Assembly: GCF_032062135.1 (NCBI RefSeq)
Contig: NC_092861.1
Location: 142,570,957 to 142,634,956, forward strand
Direction of reading: 5' to 3'
DNA length: 64,000 bases
DNA from: Pyxicephalus adspersus
Taxonomy: Eukaryota > Chordata > Amphibia > Anura > Pyxicephalidae
Part shown: piece by piece, positions 23,062 to 34,261 of the stretch
How positions within the stretch are numbered: the first letter of the stretch is position 1
Layout of the letters: each line of letters starts with the position of its first letter
The notes under the pieces: generated by a model
What the model saw: only the letters and a program-made list of their open reading frames with translations
Told to the model about the DNA's origin: nothing
Databases searched by the model: none
Translations under genes and position numbers: made by a program

Positions 23062-24195
23062 AGTCCTTTGCATGAAACTCGTCAAGGGACTTTTTTGCAC
23101 AACAAGGACGTTGAAACCATTGGATAATTAAAATCTTTGGTATAAGTCAATAGTTTTGACCAATCTTTGATTGTGTTTATTTGGTATTAGTGATTATTGA
23201 GTTGTAACATGTTTTATTTTTTTTCTGTATACTTTATGGATGATTTTAATTTTAACCTCCAAAAGTCCCATTTCAGATTTAATTTTGTTCTGGACCACCA
23301 CTGATGACCATATGCCAATGAGAGCACTCACTCTCTATTTTGTACAGTGGTTATAAGGGGTTATGAGCATTCTCATTGACTTAGTGTTGGGGTAATCTGG
23401 CTCCCTGAAAATCTCCAGCCAATAATGCACTTTGTTGGATTCCTTGGCAAGGGTTTTACAGTCATTTGCAGAGCAATTGAAGTAGATTGGAATATGCACA
23501 GCAGGCAGAGGCTGCCCGTTGTGTATATTTAAAGACATCACCCTTTGTATACCCTACCTTCCCAGCCAAGCAACTAGCAATGTAAGCTTCACATCGTCTT
23601 CAGCTATGCCGAAACGCCATATTTGCCCTTGTTCAACCGAAAAAAAAGAAGCTTCACATGTTATCAAATTATAGCAGTTTGCTGCAGAGAAGGACCCTTT
23701 GTGTGTAAGAAATGGTCTCTCTTCAGTGTTCAAACATATGCTATGCTGGGTCACAGGTGGAACTTTCCAATCAACAGCAAGAATTAGCCAAATGAGCTAA
23801 AGGTCTAGCTCGCCAGTGGATGACTTAGACCTTAGAAATCACTGGTTCCACACACAGAACAGCATGCTAGTATGAAACATTTTACAAACTGTATAACTTT
23901 ACATATCCTTTATTTTATTGTCTCTGGAATTTATTAGCTGATTGAAATTGAAAATCAGTTGGGCGTTATCTTGATTAAAATATATCCCATGTTAGTTCCT
24001 ATTCAAACAAAATATTAGTTTACCATATATGGAAAACACTGTTTTGGTCAAAACCTTGTTTATGTCAACATGGGCACAAAGCACTAGCAAGAAGCATGTG
24101 GTTCAACCCACTGTTGGGTTCATCCCACTGCAGACCCAAAGCTGAAATACCACAATGGTGGCCTTTAGGAACTACAAACAGCTAATACAAACAGT
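23062..24195. other. no gene recognised
   Basis: Unique-looking sequence. The only item of note is TGGACCACCACTGATGACC at 23293, a fragment of the hairpin arm described at 22443. Confidence 0.5.
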
Positions 24196-24495
24196 GGGCA
24201 GCATGGTGGCTCAGAGGTTAGCACTTTCACTGGGTCCCAGGTTCGAATCCTGGACAGGACACTATCTGCATGGAGTTTGCAGGTTTTCCCCTTGTTTGCT
24301 TGGGTTTCCTCCGGGTACTCCTGTTTCTTACCACATCCCAAAAACATGCAGTTAGGTTCATTGGCTTCCCCACAAAATTGACCTTAGACTGTATTAAAGA
24401 CATATGACTATGGTAGGGACATTAAAGACATGACTATAGATTTTGTACAGCGCTGCAAAATATGTTGGCGCTATAAAAATACTGTATAACAATAG
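24196..24495 (+). repeat. full-length tRNA-derived SINE
   Basis: Best copy of the family. The head has an A-box at 24207-24217 (TGGCTCAGAGG) and a perfect B-box at 24240-24250 (GGTTCGAATCC), spaced as in tRNA genes, so it resembles an RNA polymerase III promoter. The body carries CATGGAGTTTGCAGGTTTTC and CCCAAAAACATGCAGTTAGG. The tail has TTGTACAGCGCTGC and GGCGCTATAAAAATACTGTA and matches the 3' end of the LINE at 29345. An internal duplication (ATTAAAGACATATGACTATG, then ATTAAAGACATGACTATAG) lies at 24393-24440. Confidence 0.93.
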
Positions 24496-26066
24496 TAGAT
24501 TTTGACAGTTTCCTGGAGCATTTAAAGTTATTTCATCTTGTTTTATCATTGTCAAAAATTTAAAATTTGACATGTTTAAATGTATTCCTAAAACTTTATT
24601 TGTAATTACCATCTATTTTATGAGCGATCATCTCATGCCGAACTGCTAAACCGAAATCATTGTTGAGTTTGATGATGGCCGCACCGAAGCGCTGCTTAAG
24701 TTTAAGAGGTCAAAAGTTGAACCCGATTGAGGTACCTTGTGTTATGAATATTTTACTAGTCTGATATCTGCTTTTGAATGAGATCTGAGTGCTGACTGAG
24801 TACTTCTTCAGGATGAGCCCTTAGATGAATGACGAACACAAAACACTTCGGAGACAAAAGGCAGCCAAGATTAGTGCAAGGCAAGAAACCATCTTTGGTT
24901 TCTACGTGTGGAACCAGAAGATAGAACACTGAGTGATGGGGATGTGAGATACAACATAACACTATATATTGTCCCTCTATTGAGGGTGGAAATAATGAGA
25001 ACACGGCCGAGTCCGACGGTGGTGACGGTTAATGGAGGATTGGGGAACTTTATATAGCTTAAGGACCACGTCGTAACATGACACAAGAAGTCAAGAGAAG
25101 ACAATATTTAGTTACAGGTTGTCTTCTCAAATGGTCATGAAACACATCCCACTTGCTCTTGAATGAACACTTTTTCGAAAAGTAAACAATAGGAAGAAAA
25201 AGCTGTTGGTAACAGTATCGTAATGTGAACTTCTTAGAAGACACCTTCTTTCACCACGGCTTTGTACATTGTACAGCTAGAGGATCACAACCCATATAAG
25301 TCTTCTTGGCATAGACCTGTCTCATATGTTGCTTTTGTGCACCACATTTATGATCCACCTGATCTATCCTGAATGGTCCTGGCATCTTTTTTTTTTTATT
25401 ATTACATTTTCCTTTGCAAATAACAAAAGAACAAAAAACCTTTTTTATTTTGCTCATTGGTGTTTGTGTTTATTTGTATTTTTTTCAGAACATTTTAGAT
25501 AATTAGATGACAGTAATTATATTAACTACAACCAATTACAGGATTAAGTAAAATGGTTTAACAGAAGTATGAACTGTTGATGGCAACTAATGGCCTTTTT
25601 CAGTTCATATTATTTCTATTTATATTATTTGAGTAATAAAAAAAAAAAAGTGCAAAGCTTGAAACTTGGAATTCTGCCATCGATAGACGTATTTTGTTAC
25701 ATAGACAAAAGGGACGCAAATCACACATACATTATATTTCAGTGTTGTCTACCTGGGAGGCACAGCTGTGTTTCCTGCAAAATGCATATTAGGCTTTAAA
25801 CTACACGGGCAATTATAATCTAATACCGTGCAGTACTTTAACCAGTTGTTGGCAGAATTCTTAATTTTAAAGTGCTGTGGATGAGTTCATTGTCAATGAA
25901 TGCTCAAATCAGTCTGTATCATGAAAATGAAAATGAGGACGTTTTGGTTTAAACTTTTGATAAAATATGGAAATACTGCAAGAAGAACCAGCATTTGCAC
26001 ATTTATTTGGGCGACAGGCAGCACCGAATCCTTTGCTGCTGCCTCCATTCATTGTCTGGGCTGCCA
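24496..26066. other. unassigned, possibly old retroelement remains
   Basis: No gene. Several minus-strand frames of 60-82 codons lie end to end between 24756 and 25457. Their downstream side (24800-24815, minus) contains ATCCTGAAGAAG, the first half of the hammerhead-like motif found elsewhere. That arrangement would suit a decayed Penelope-like element, but no reverse transcriptase or endonuclease motif could be read, so this is not called. Confidence 0.3.
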
Positions 26067-26220
26067 TTATTATTATTAATAATATTAATAAACAGTGTTT
26101 ATATAGAGCCAACATATTACTCAGCCCTGTACAATAAATAGGGGTTGCAAATGACAGACAGATACAGACAGTGACACAAGAGGAGGAGAGGACCCTGCCC
26201 CGAAGAGCTTACAATCTAGG
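26067..26220 (-). repeat. LINE 3'-end fragment, reverse
   Basis: Reverse of the L2/CR1-type LINE tail: starts with a TTATTAATAA microsatellite, then CAGTGTTTATATAGAGCC, AACATATTACTCAGCCCTGT, GGGTTGCAAATGACAGACAG, and ends GAAGAGCTTACAATCTAGG. It is 5'-truncated to the last 150 bp. Confidence 0.85.
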
Positions 26221-26458
26221 CTGCCATGGACGAAAACTTTCTTAAAGTATCTTACCCGAGCAAGCAGATAAGGGGCACAGGGAAGCTTTAACCACTCTGC
26301 ATCCTCACCGCCAGTCTGAATATACCTTAAGGCTTTGGTCTTCTGCAGGTAGGTGAAAGTATTCTCACAGTTTTCAGACTGCAACATTGTACCTTTGTAG
26401 CACGCCCCACAGTGAAAGGTTACTGTTGGGTCTGATCTGTCCAGGCATTGGTGAAGAA

Positions 26459-26570
26459 AGCACCAACATATTACGCAGTGCTGTACGGTAAATGGGGTTT
26501 GCAAAAAACAGACAGATACAAACAATGACACAGGAGGAGAAGACCCTGCCCAGAAGAGCTTACAATCTAA
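26459..26570 (-). repeat. second LINE 3'-end fragment, reverse
   Basis: ACCAACATATTACGCAGTGC through AGAAGAGCTTACAATCTAA matches the same tail as 26067-26220, 240 bp away and in the same orientation. It lacks the terminal microsatellite. Either two insertions or one duplicated insertion. Confidence 0.82.
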
Positions 26571-26730
26571 GAATTTACAAGGTTGTATCATCTCCCTCTG
26601 AGAAGTCTGCGCAATGTTTGATAGGAGAAGTTATCCACATTAAGGGGGAACTAATTACTTTCAATGAAATGAAAAAATGTTGTTATTTTTTGAAATTTTT
26701 ATTAGTTGTATTCAGTAGGTCTTGGCAACT

Positions 26731-26772
26731 GTTTCCTGAGGAAGCGGATACTTCTGCGTAACGCGTCGGAAC
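26731..26772 (+). ncRNA. hammerhead-ribozyme-like motif 1 (decayed)
   Basis: Order of parts: helix I strand GTTTC (26731-26735), CTGAGGA (26736-26742), an extra A, helix II GCGGA/TCTGC with loop TACT (26744-26757), GTAAC in place of GAAAC (26758-26762), GC, GTC (26765-26767), helix I return GGAAC (26768-26772). Helix I has 5 pairs, one G-U. The GAAA core is broken by one substitution, so this copy is probably inactive. Linked to Penelope-like elements by comparison with the copy at 34219. Confidence 0.5.
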
Positions 26773-27944
26773 CTAATGAGACTGCAATTGTGACAAAAAT
26801 GTCTTTTATATGTAATTAAAATGTATGAATTTTAAATTTGGAAATTAAAAGTTATGTTTTTTAAGTGCCTTAAAAGTCCCTCCTTGTACTTCAAGAAGCT
26901 TGTGTCTTCTCTGACCAAGCTTTTAGGTCAGTAGATGTTGTCTTTAGATAAAGCCTGATAGTTCTGTTCTAATTGAGAGTAAACTGATAAAAGTAATGCC
27001 AGGGGGAGTTTGAGATCTTTTTGATAGGTAATGAATAGACGTAGGAGTTGCGATTTCTAGGTATGGGTGACCATGTAAAGTTATATATTTTGAAAGTGCT
27101 AGGTAGCTAGCAATGAATCCTTATGTCCTAGTATATCCAAAAAAAGTGATGTTACCTCCCCAAACGAATATGTGAAGTGCAGGCAGGGAGAGTATAGGGG
27201 TCAGGGATGGGGGATGCCTTGCATATATTACTCTACAGAGATGCTGTTACATTGCCTTGCTTGGGGCTTAAGGCCATTTTCAACCCACAGTGTACTAAAG
27301 TATTTTGCAGTGGGCTCAACCTCAACCCCAACATCTTTCAATCATGGGAATGGGATAATGAGCAATTCATTCTTTGCAGCACATCACATCATGGCTCCCA
27401 AAAGCACCATGTCACTTTGATTGCCTGACTGTTGAAGAACTATGCCGCAGCCACATGCAAATCTGGTTGTCCATTGTGTGGTTTGCTGGGAGCTGTGCAG
27501 TTTTACTCTAGAGGGTCTTTAGTCTTTTTTAGGATTTTTTTCTACTTTATTTTCACTTTGTGACCCTGCCTTTAACACACTTCATGCCCCTTAATTACAA
27601 CATTAACTATTCTATTTGGAGGAGCAGCATTAGGAATGGCAGACAGGACAACATGGAGAAGGTTTCTGTAATCCTTGGAGAAAATAGGGGGAAACCCCCT
27701 AAAACAGTTGCATTGCTACACCTCTGTCTTTTGTGTTAAATGACAGCCAGCACAAGAAGTTAACAATTCACTGGATTCCTGGCAGAATCAATGGCTAGTC
27801 TTTATTTTTTATTTTTTTTTCCACGTCTCCATTTATAACATTTATAACACAACCCCTTCAATAGTATATATAGCAGAACAAAAATAATCAAATTAGAGGA
27901 GTTTATTGTTAGGATTTACATCCACTTTAAAAAGCCCAAATGTC
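26773..27944. other. no gene; possible dispersed repeat at 27170-27500
   Basis: Sequence after the hammerhead-like motif may be the rest of a Penelope-type terminal repeat. The block 27170-27500 shares a word pattern (GCCGCAGCCACATGCAAAT, GTGTGGTTTGCTGGGAGC) with 36800-36870 (GCAGCCGTGTGCAGTTGTGG, GTGCAGTTTGCTGCTCC). That suggests a common dispersed repeat. Confidence 0.4.
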
Positions 27945-28210
27945 ACAAACATGCATCTGTGTACAGCCCGAGCACACTGCGAGTTGTTAATGGCGATGCA
28001 TTGCCAGTTCCGTCACAGAGCCCAGGGAAAACTGTTTGTATTGTAATTAAGATCTTTACAGCATTAGGAGAAATGTGTTTTAGCGAGGCAGACATGTCAC
28101 TTCTTGTAATTACCATTGCTGAAGGCATTCATTGCAAACTCTTGTTGCTCTTTTCCCCTCACTAATTGATTAGCGTTGTCGCTGCTCAATTTTATTATTC
28201 TTGTAAACTT
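27945..28210. other. candidate conserved non-coding block
   Basis: Non-repetitive sequence dense in homeodomain-type sites: TGTAATTAAGATC near 28039, TTGTAATTACCATTGC near 28104, CACTAATTGATTAGCG near 28159. It is GC-balanced with CpGs and has no coding structure. This is among the strongest enhancer-like textures in the window. Confidence 0.4.
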
Positions 28211-28740
28211 TGTAAATGTGTGTAAGACTGCGAAGATTTAGCTGGGTAAGTGTTTGGTGCAAACCATAGGAAGGCAATGTGCAAGGGAAAATACAAACCC
28301 TAGCATGGATTGATGAATGACGTCAGGGGGCCACTGTATACATGCTGGATTTTCATCTGAGACAATCATAGGTATTCAACTCAGATGACAATCGTCTCCC
28401 GTGTAAAGGAAATGTGTCCCAATTCAGTATGTGAACTGGAACCGGAGCATTTCCCTTATGAGATAAGAAAATGGAGACCAAGACTTATCAAAGATCACAT
28501 CCCTACCACAACCCTCTTCCTGAAAAATGTGGACCATGGAGAAGTCAAATAAAGAAACGTTGTTGGTTAAACCCCAAAACTGAACTCTGGCCAGCTTATA
28601 AAAATCCCCTTTTGGTAGCCAACCCACCATAAGGCTTTAATATTTGTTTCGTCCAGGGGAGTTAACAAAGAAAAATACTTACCTTCTTTGTTATCCAATG
28701 CTCTCTTCCAATACTGCTCCAGGTCCTTAAACACAGTGTT
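28211..28740. other. no gene recognised
   Basis: Unique-looking sequence. 28310-28420 has a weak resemblance to MITE family D (GTATACATGCTGGATTTTCA) but is too short to call. Confidence 0.4.
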
Positions 28741-28920
28741 CCTGATTTATTAAAGTGCTACAAGACTGGAGAAGACAGACTATCATAAGAGAAGCTGGGT
28801 GATCCAGCAAACCTGGAAAGGATCCAGTCCAGGATTGAAAACATCTGCCAACCAATAGCAAATTATTTTAGGAAATCTGTTGCAGGATCTTCCATGATAG
28901 TCTATCTTCTCCAGTGTTTC
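28741..28920. mobile_element. palindromic MITE family B, copy 1
   Basis: Left: ATTTATTAAAG, ACAAGACTGGAGAAGACAGA. Right: ATAGTCTATCTTCTCCAGTG, inverted relative to the left. The centre carries GGTGATCCAGCAAACCTGG and CCAGGATTGAAAACATCTG, also found at 39607. No coding capacity; superfamily unknown. Confidence 0.75.
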
Positions 28921-29344
28921 TGAGTCCTTCAGTGCATCCTAGCCCTTCTGGACCTCAGAACTTTCTAGCTCCCAGCCCCAAAACCACAAAGGCACAAAGC
29001 CTTCATTGAGAGGTGCTTGAGTTTAGTTAAACAGATTCCTATTGACAATGAAATGTATTTGTCTGAACTTCTCCTTTATTTTTGTTTAAAAATGAAAAAT
29101 CATAAGCTGTCTGGGTGGAAGCAGTGGTTTCTCTGCATTGCTTCCTGCTAAGTCATACCTTAGGTTCTCCCATCAGTAAGGACCATGCACTTTGTTTGTT
29201 GCACAGTTTTTTGGCTGAATTTACATGGAACTCTCATTCAATTAGTTGATGAAATAATTCTGCTTAGGATATCAAGGGTTAAGGGGAAAGAGATACCATG
29301 CAAATGAAGCCTTATTCGAGCTCACCAATGGTCAAGTCTGACCT

Positions 29345-30043
29345 CTACAGAGAGACCACAGAACACGCTTCCTTCTCACCAAACTCCTTATACATGCTCT
29401 TATCATCTCTCGTCTGGACTACTGTAACCTCCTCCTCCCTGGTATTCCACTAACCCGACTCTCTCCTCTACAATGTATTATGAATGCTGCAGCCAGACTC
29501 ATCCATCCTTCCCACCCTTCCTCTTCTGCTGCTTCTCTTTGTAGTTCTCTTAATTGGCTTCCATTTCATCTGAGAATCAAACTCGAGCTCCTGTGCTTTG
29601 CCTTCAAATCCCTCCACAGTTATTGTCCCACTTACATTTCTGACCTGGTAAAAAAAATACCCCCCGAGCTGTTCTCTTCGGTCCTCCAATAACCTACTAA
29701 TGGCTTCCTCATAACCTCATCACACGCACGGCTCCAAGACTTTTCTAGAGCTGCCCCAACTCTCTGGAATGGTCTTCCTCATCTTATCCGGCTTGCTCCT
29801 ACTTTCTGCTCATTTAAAAGAGCGCTCAAAACTCATTTTTCCAAACTTGCCTACCCATCTTCTTCTGTCTTTTGAAACCATCACTACTTCCCACCACTGC
29901 ATATCTCCCATCCTATTGTGTGTGAAATTCCCCCACCTACTAGATTGTAAGCTCTTTGGGGCAGGGTCCTCTCCTCCTGTATCACTGTCTGTAATTGTCT
30001 GTCATTTGCAATCCATATTTAATGTACAGCGCTGCATAATTGA
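29345..30043 (+). pseudogene. L2/CR1-type LINE, 3' end (RT C-terminus and tail)
   Basis: 5'-truncated LINE. The frame from about 29363 to 29692 reads the C-terminal end of an L2/CR1-clade reverse transcriptase: ALIISRLDYCN, then NAAARLIHP, LNWLPFHLRIK, FKSLHSYCPTYISDL. It ends at a stop at 29690. Further downstream in shifted frames are RAFSRAAPTLWN and LKTHFSKLAYPS, the usual last part of that protein, so frameshifts have occurred. The non-coding tail (AGATTGTAAGCTCTTTGGGG at 29942, TAATGTACAGCGCTGCATAA) matches the SINE tails and the fragments at 26067, 26459, 45915 and 46430. It would be an endonuclease-RT retrotransposon in its intact form; this copy is dead. Confidence 0.9.
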
Positions 30044-30939
30044 AATGTATACAATGTCAGGATGGGAAGAACAATGAGAATAGCTTGGCACTTTTTTCAT
30101 TTCACGAATGAGAACTTTTATTAAACAGCCATCAGCAGTAAGTAGTCATTGCTGGTACCCATATTGCAGCTCTACTGTTCCTGTCATGCTACTTGGGTTC
30201 ATGATAAATTTTACAGTTTCAATAAAGCCTCCTGTTTAAAGAGTACGAATTCCAGCTGTCCCTGCAGCTACAAAACGTGTGAGCAAACATTACCATTTCT
30301 CCATAAATAATGAAAATTTACCTTCTTTACGTGGATCCTGACCAAGAACATATATTAGACTAAAACGTATATTTAATGATATTCCAAAGGTTCTGATGTT
30401 GTTTTCCAAACATAATTTACAATTGTTTTACTGAAGGAGGTGTGAAAAGCAAGGACTGGCTATATTGCCTTCCAAAATGTGACCATTGTCCATTGTTTTC
30501 TATACAAGTTTGAATCTGATTAGATGGCATGGCTACACACAAATTTTATTTCAGGCATGTGTTAAGTGGGTCTAAAAGCAATCCATTATCCTCCCGTAAT
30601 TAACAGAGAGAAGCGTTTGCAGAGGTCAGCAGTTTGCAATGGTGTCTTTCAGCACAGAGTTGTCAGCACAGGTGTTAGGATTTGGGATAGTCGCATTGGT
30701 GCAGATGAACAAGGCATGCAAAGAAAATTTAACTCTGTCTTTGCAGAGCTATGTGTTTATTAGAATCGAATATGTTTGTTAGTTGTGTTAATTTCGTTCT
30801 TGCTATACAACAAGCATCTGCTGCCCAAGATGTACCTTAGCAATGGGCAGTGATTGCCAATGAACTACATCTGTCAACTTCCAACCAATGGAAATGCTAC
30901 CTGAACTTTTCAGAGTTTCTCCAGATACTTTCCAGATAC
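30044..30939. other. no gene recognised
   Basis: Unique-looking sequence leading into the 36-bp minisatellite; a 65-codon frame at 30566 is unsupported. Confidence 0.5.
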
Positions 30940-31119
30940 TTTCTCCAAATAGAGACCAAGGCTTTAGATGTCGGAAGTCCCCAAATGGAGACCAGGGCTT
31001 TAGATGTCAGAAGTCTCCAAATGGAGACCAAGGCTTCAGATGTCGGAAGTCTCCAGATAGAGACCAAGGCTTCAGATGTCGGAAGTCTCCAGATAGAGAC
31101 CAAGGCTGCAGATGTCAAG
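30940..31119. repeat. 36-bp minisatellite, nearly five units
   Basis: The word CCAAAT or CCAGAT recurs at 30945, 30981, 31017, 31053 and 31089, exactly 36 bp apart. Each unit reads GGAGACCAAGGC...GATGTCGGAAGTCT. The unit is a multiple of three and free of stops in several frames, so it opens overlapping frames on both strands, the longest at 30850-31290 (146 codons, 12-residue repeats such as QIETKASDVGSL). No start context, splice context or homologue supports a gene. Confidence 0.93.
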
Positions 31120-32099
31120 AATAGAATCTATGAGGAGCACAGACTTTTCCAAGCAATGGGGAAACAATCCCAACCCTCCCTAACAATCCTCCCATGCTTT
31201 TTGATGCCCAAGCCCTCAATATTGCCCCCCTATGTTGAGGGAAGGCATGTGGCCTGGTATGGTGCAAGAAGGGGCCTGCAAGCTCACTAGGAACAGAGAA
31301 CACTGTAGGTTATCATCTCACTTATTTGCATATACTGAACAGATATATCAAAACACTTTTAATGGTTTCTTTAACGTGCTAATATATTAACTATATTAAG
31401 ATCATTTAAATGTTGATCTTAATATGGTGCCTTGGATCAAACACCAACCCAACCACAGTAACAAACTAGTTTCCATACCTTTAATTCTCACACAGACATA
31501 TGGATGACGGTATTATCAGCCGTATTTATTGTTTGTTTTATTTTTAATTTAAAGAAAGATCATGGATCTCCTTGTCATACGGCATTGAACACTCTGCATT
31601 GTAATCCTGAAGGTGACGACATGGTTAAAAAAGCCATTTAAATATAACATACAAATTTACTGTGTAAATTAATTTTTTATAACCTAGTAAAATGACAAGT
31701 GAACATATGAAAATAAACAAAAGCTCCTTTGTAATTCAAGTTGAAGGCTTTGCAAGAAAGTCTTTGGAAGGGGGGTGGAGGTTTGGGATGTTCAATAATT
31801 GTAGTTCAGCTCTGCATTGGTAAAACAGAAAATAATTAACGTCAGTCAAATGTATGGCATCGTCGGAAATGCAACATTTCTCAACAAAGTGTGTGCGTGG
31901 GGGAGGGCGGTCATTACTATTAGTATCCATGCCGTAGAGGGGTCTGGAAGAGGACCCAAAATCAAACAGGCACTAAATAATTTTACCATTATCAGGTAAT
32001 GTGTGTTAATTGCTGAGTTTATATACTCTGAATGACATACCATTAGAGACTGGGTATGCATTGTAACTAGAGCATTAATAAATTTAAAATGTGCCTATT
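31120..32099. other. no gene recognised
   Basis: Unique-looking sequence. 31190-31290 (CCCAAGCCCTCAATATTGCC, then GGCATGTGGCCTGGTATGG) may be a piece of a dispersed repeat. Confidence 0.4.
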
Positions 32100-32400
32100 A
32101 GGATGACAGCTTTGGAGGTGCAAAGAAATAGCAGTTATCACTTGGCAGACGCAGCTCTCACCCCATCTGCCGAGACTTTGCATACATTTTCAGCTTCCTG
32201 AGCAATGATTAGGGCTGTCAGAACCTCTTTAACCTTCTAACTGCTGGTCCCAACTGGCCTTAATTAAAGACTAATGAATTCAGAAGATACAGGCCGTGAG
32301 GAAAACTGCCTTGACAGTTTGTGTACAAATTAAGCACCAATTACTTCATGCATCTTTTATAGAGCTGATACAAGTCCCTGTTATTATTGTAAAATATCGA
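32100..32400. other. candidate conserved non-coding block
   Basis: Non-repetitive sequence with GCAATGATTAGGGCTGTCAG near 32202, CCTTAATTAAAGACTAATGA near 32259, and CTTGACAGTTTGTGTAC and CACCAATTACTTCATGC near 32310-32355. This clustering of homeodomain/TALE-type words (TGACAG, TAATTA) without codon structure is typical of developmental enhancers. Inference only. Confidence 0.4.
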
Positions 32401-34218
32401 CCTTTTTTTTTCCACAAGGAAAAAAAATTGTAAAATGTCCTAGCATATATTTTTTTTTCCGTTCCAAATCAAATAAAGATCTGGATTTTTTTTTAAAGAT
32501 ATTTAAGTTGTTTTACATCTCTGGGAATATTCTACTCCATGGTAAGGGTAATGTGTATCTTGCATAGCGGCTAGAGAAATACATTAATGCACAGCGTTCT
32601 ACAGAAAAGTCACGTCGTTGACAACTGTTGATGTGATGTCTTGTTGAAGAAATCCACCTAGGAAAAATTTTTTGGAGTGCTCACAAGAATAAAAAGTGAC
32701 TTGTTTTATAAACTGATGTTATCGTTGAGGAGTTTCCAATGGCTGTTACAGTTTTTTAGCAGTTTTTCACCAAACACATCATCAGTCACCATGTTGAGGG
32801 TCTCGGTTATTGATGTGGACTGCCAATGTTTCTTAAGGCACTAATGGACTTTAGTGACCAAACATTTACATTGCAGTGGTGCTACTAATAGGATCTTGAA
32901 AATGATTCAGAAAAAAACATAAATGGTTTGCTGAATTCTTGAAAAGGTGCCAGAAAAAAGTAAGCAATGAACAAAGGAATATACACCAGCATTGCCTTTG
33001 GTTTCCCTTAAAATCGATCTTAACACTATTTTCCAATTTCTGACTTACCATGCCTTTACTGTGTCTAAATGTGGGTTGCCATATTGGAAGAGGCAGCAGT
33101 TTGTTTCCTCTTTCCAGTGCTGTTCTTCTTAATGACTGGTAATGTTCAAGAAGCAGCAAGTGTAAGGGAAACAGTGATTGTGGGAATAGATGAAAAACAG
33201 GGAGATTCTTGCACTGCAGGTCTTCAGATACAACTTCCTCTCCAGCAAGGAGAACAATGATAACCACGAAAGTGACATCACTAAATCAAAATTCAACTTC
33301 TGTAATAATGATTTATTATTCTGCTAAGGTTCTTTTAACATTTCTAGATGTTTATTATAACAAAAGATATCCTTATTTTGTAAATCAAGTCCACTTTAAA
33401 CATCTGGATTAAAAGTATGCTATCTTAGCACTAGACAATGTACAGGTTAGGTGAGCTTATTCACCAGTAATGACTGGTTTTAAGTAAGTAAAAAATGATA
33501 TCTGTACTATATAACTTGTGATCCACTTTGCTTTTCGCTTGAATGGCAAATAAACAGGTTCACTTCAATACAACCCTCTTTCCACCATCACTTCCCCTTC
33601 ACTCTTAATGGTTAGGAAATACCTGGTAGTATTTATTGGAGTAAGTGATTCACTCCCCATCTTCCCATGTGACAGTGCTGGTATATGGTGATTATCCTAA
33701 TGCTTTCTCATGGATGTGATTCTGAGCTTACATGGGCATCCTATCTTATATTCTGGCTGCTGAGCAGAGTTGAAGAAGAGTTAAAGGAGGATGAGCATGT
33801 GCAGATGGTGAGAGGGGACGTAAAGTGAAAGGAATAATTTCAGAATCTGGATAAAATACTATGTTGTATCCCATTAATTTTTTCATATAATTAAAAAGAT
33901 AGGCTCACAACACTTTATTCTGGTATGCACTAAATAGAACTTTTTTACATTTAACAACACTTTTCAAGTTTAACCAGCCTTTTAGTTTGACACAAGGCCA
34001 CATTCCTAAATCTTTGAACAAGCACACAAAATCTGAGGTATTACCTCTGCAACTGGGACTTTTAAGGCCAATCAATATTGATTACAATAATATAAATTCA
34101 AACCAAAATTTTATTTAACATCAATAAAACAGACATCAATTAAAACTTTTAAAAATGTGAAGCAAGTATTGTCAAACATTCCTGTCCCGGTAACCTCAAC
34201 AAAAATGATACCCTGTTG
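32401..34218. other. no gene recognised
   Basis: Unique-looking AT-rich sequence. A 133-codon minus frame (32866-33267) has no recognisable domain. Confidence 0.5.
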
Positions 34219-34259
34219 GTTCGACATGTTTCGGGGAGTGTATCTGCTTCTTCAGGAAC
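34219..34259 (-). ncRNA. hammerhead-ribozyme-like motif 4 (reverse)
   Basis: Read on the minus strand from 34259: helix I GTTC, CTGAAGA, an extra A, a helix II region of 15 bases with at least two mismatches, GAAAC, AT, GTC, helix I return GAAC. Helix I is a perfect 4-bp pairing and the catalytic words are intact, but helix II is eroded. It abuts a Penelope-type reverse transcriptase scrap of opposite orientation. Confidence 0.5.
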
Positions 34260-34261
34260 GG

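Noticed and set aside
24207..24250. A true tRNA gene from the A-box and B-box
   Set aside because: No cloverleaf could be assembled and the sequence continues into a SINE body and LINE-type tail; it is a SINE head.
24800..24830. Minus-strand ATCCTGAAGAAGTACTCAG as a sixth hammerhead-like motif
   Set aside because: Only the CTGAAGA half is present; no GAAAC or GTC follows and helix I cannot form.
26121..26591. 156-codon minus frame with repeated words (DCKLFWAGSSPP / DCKLFGAGSSPP)
   Set aside because: The repeat inside the protein is just two copies of the LINE tail read in the same frame; not a gene.
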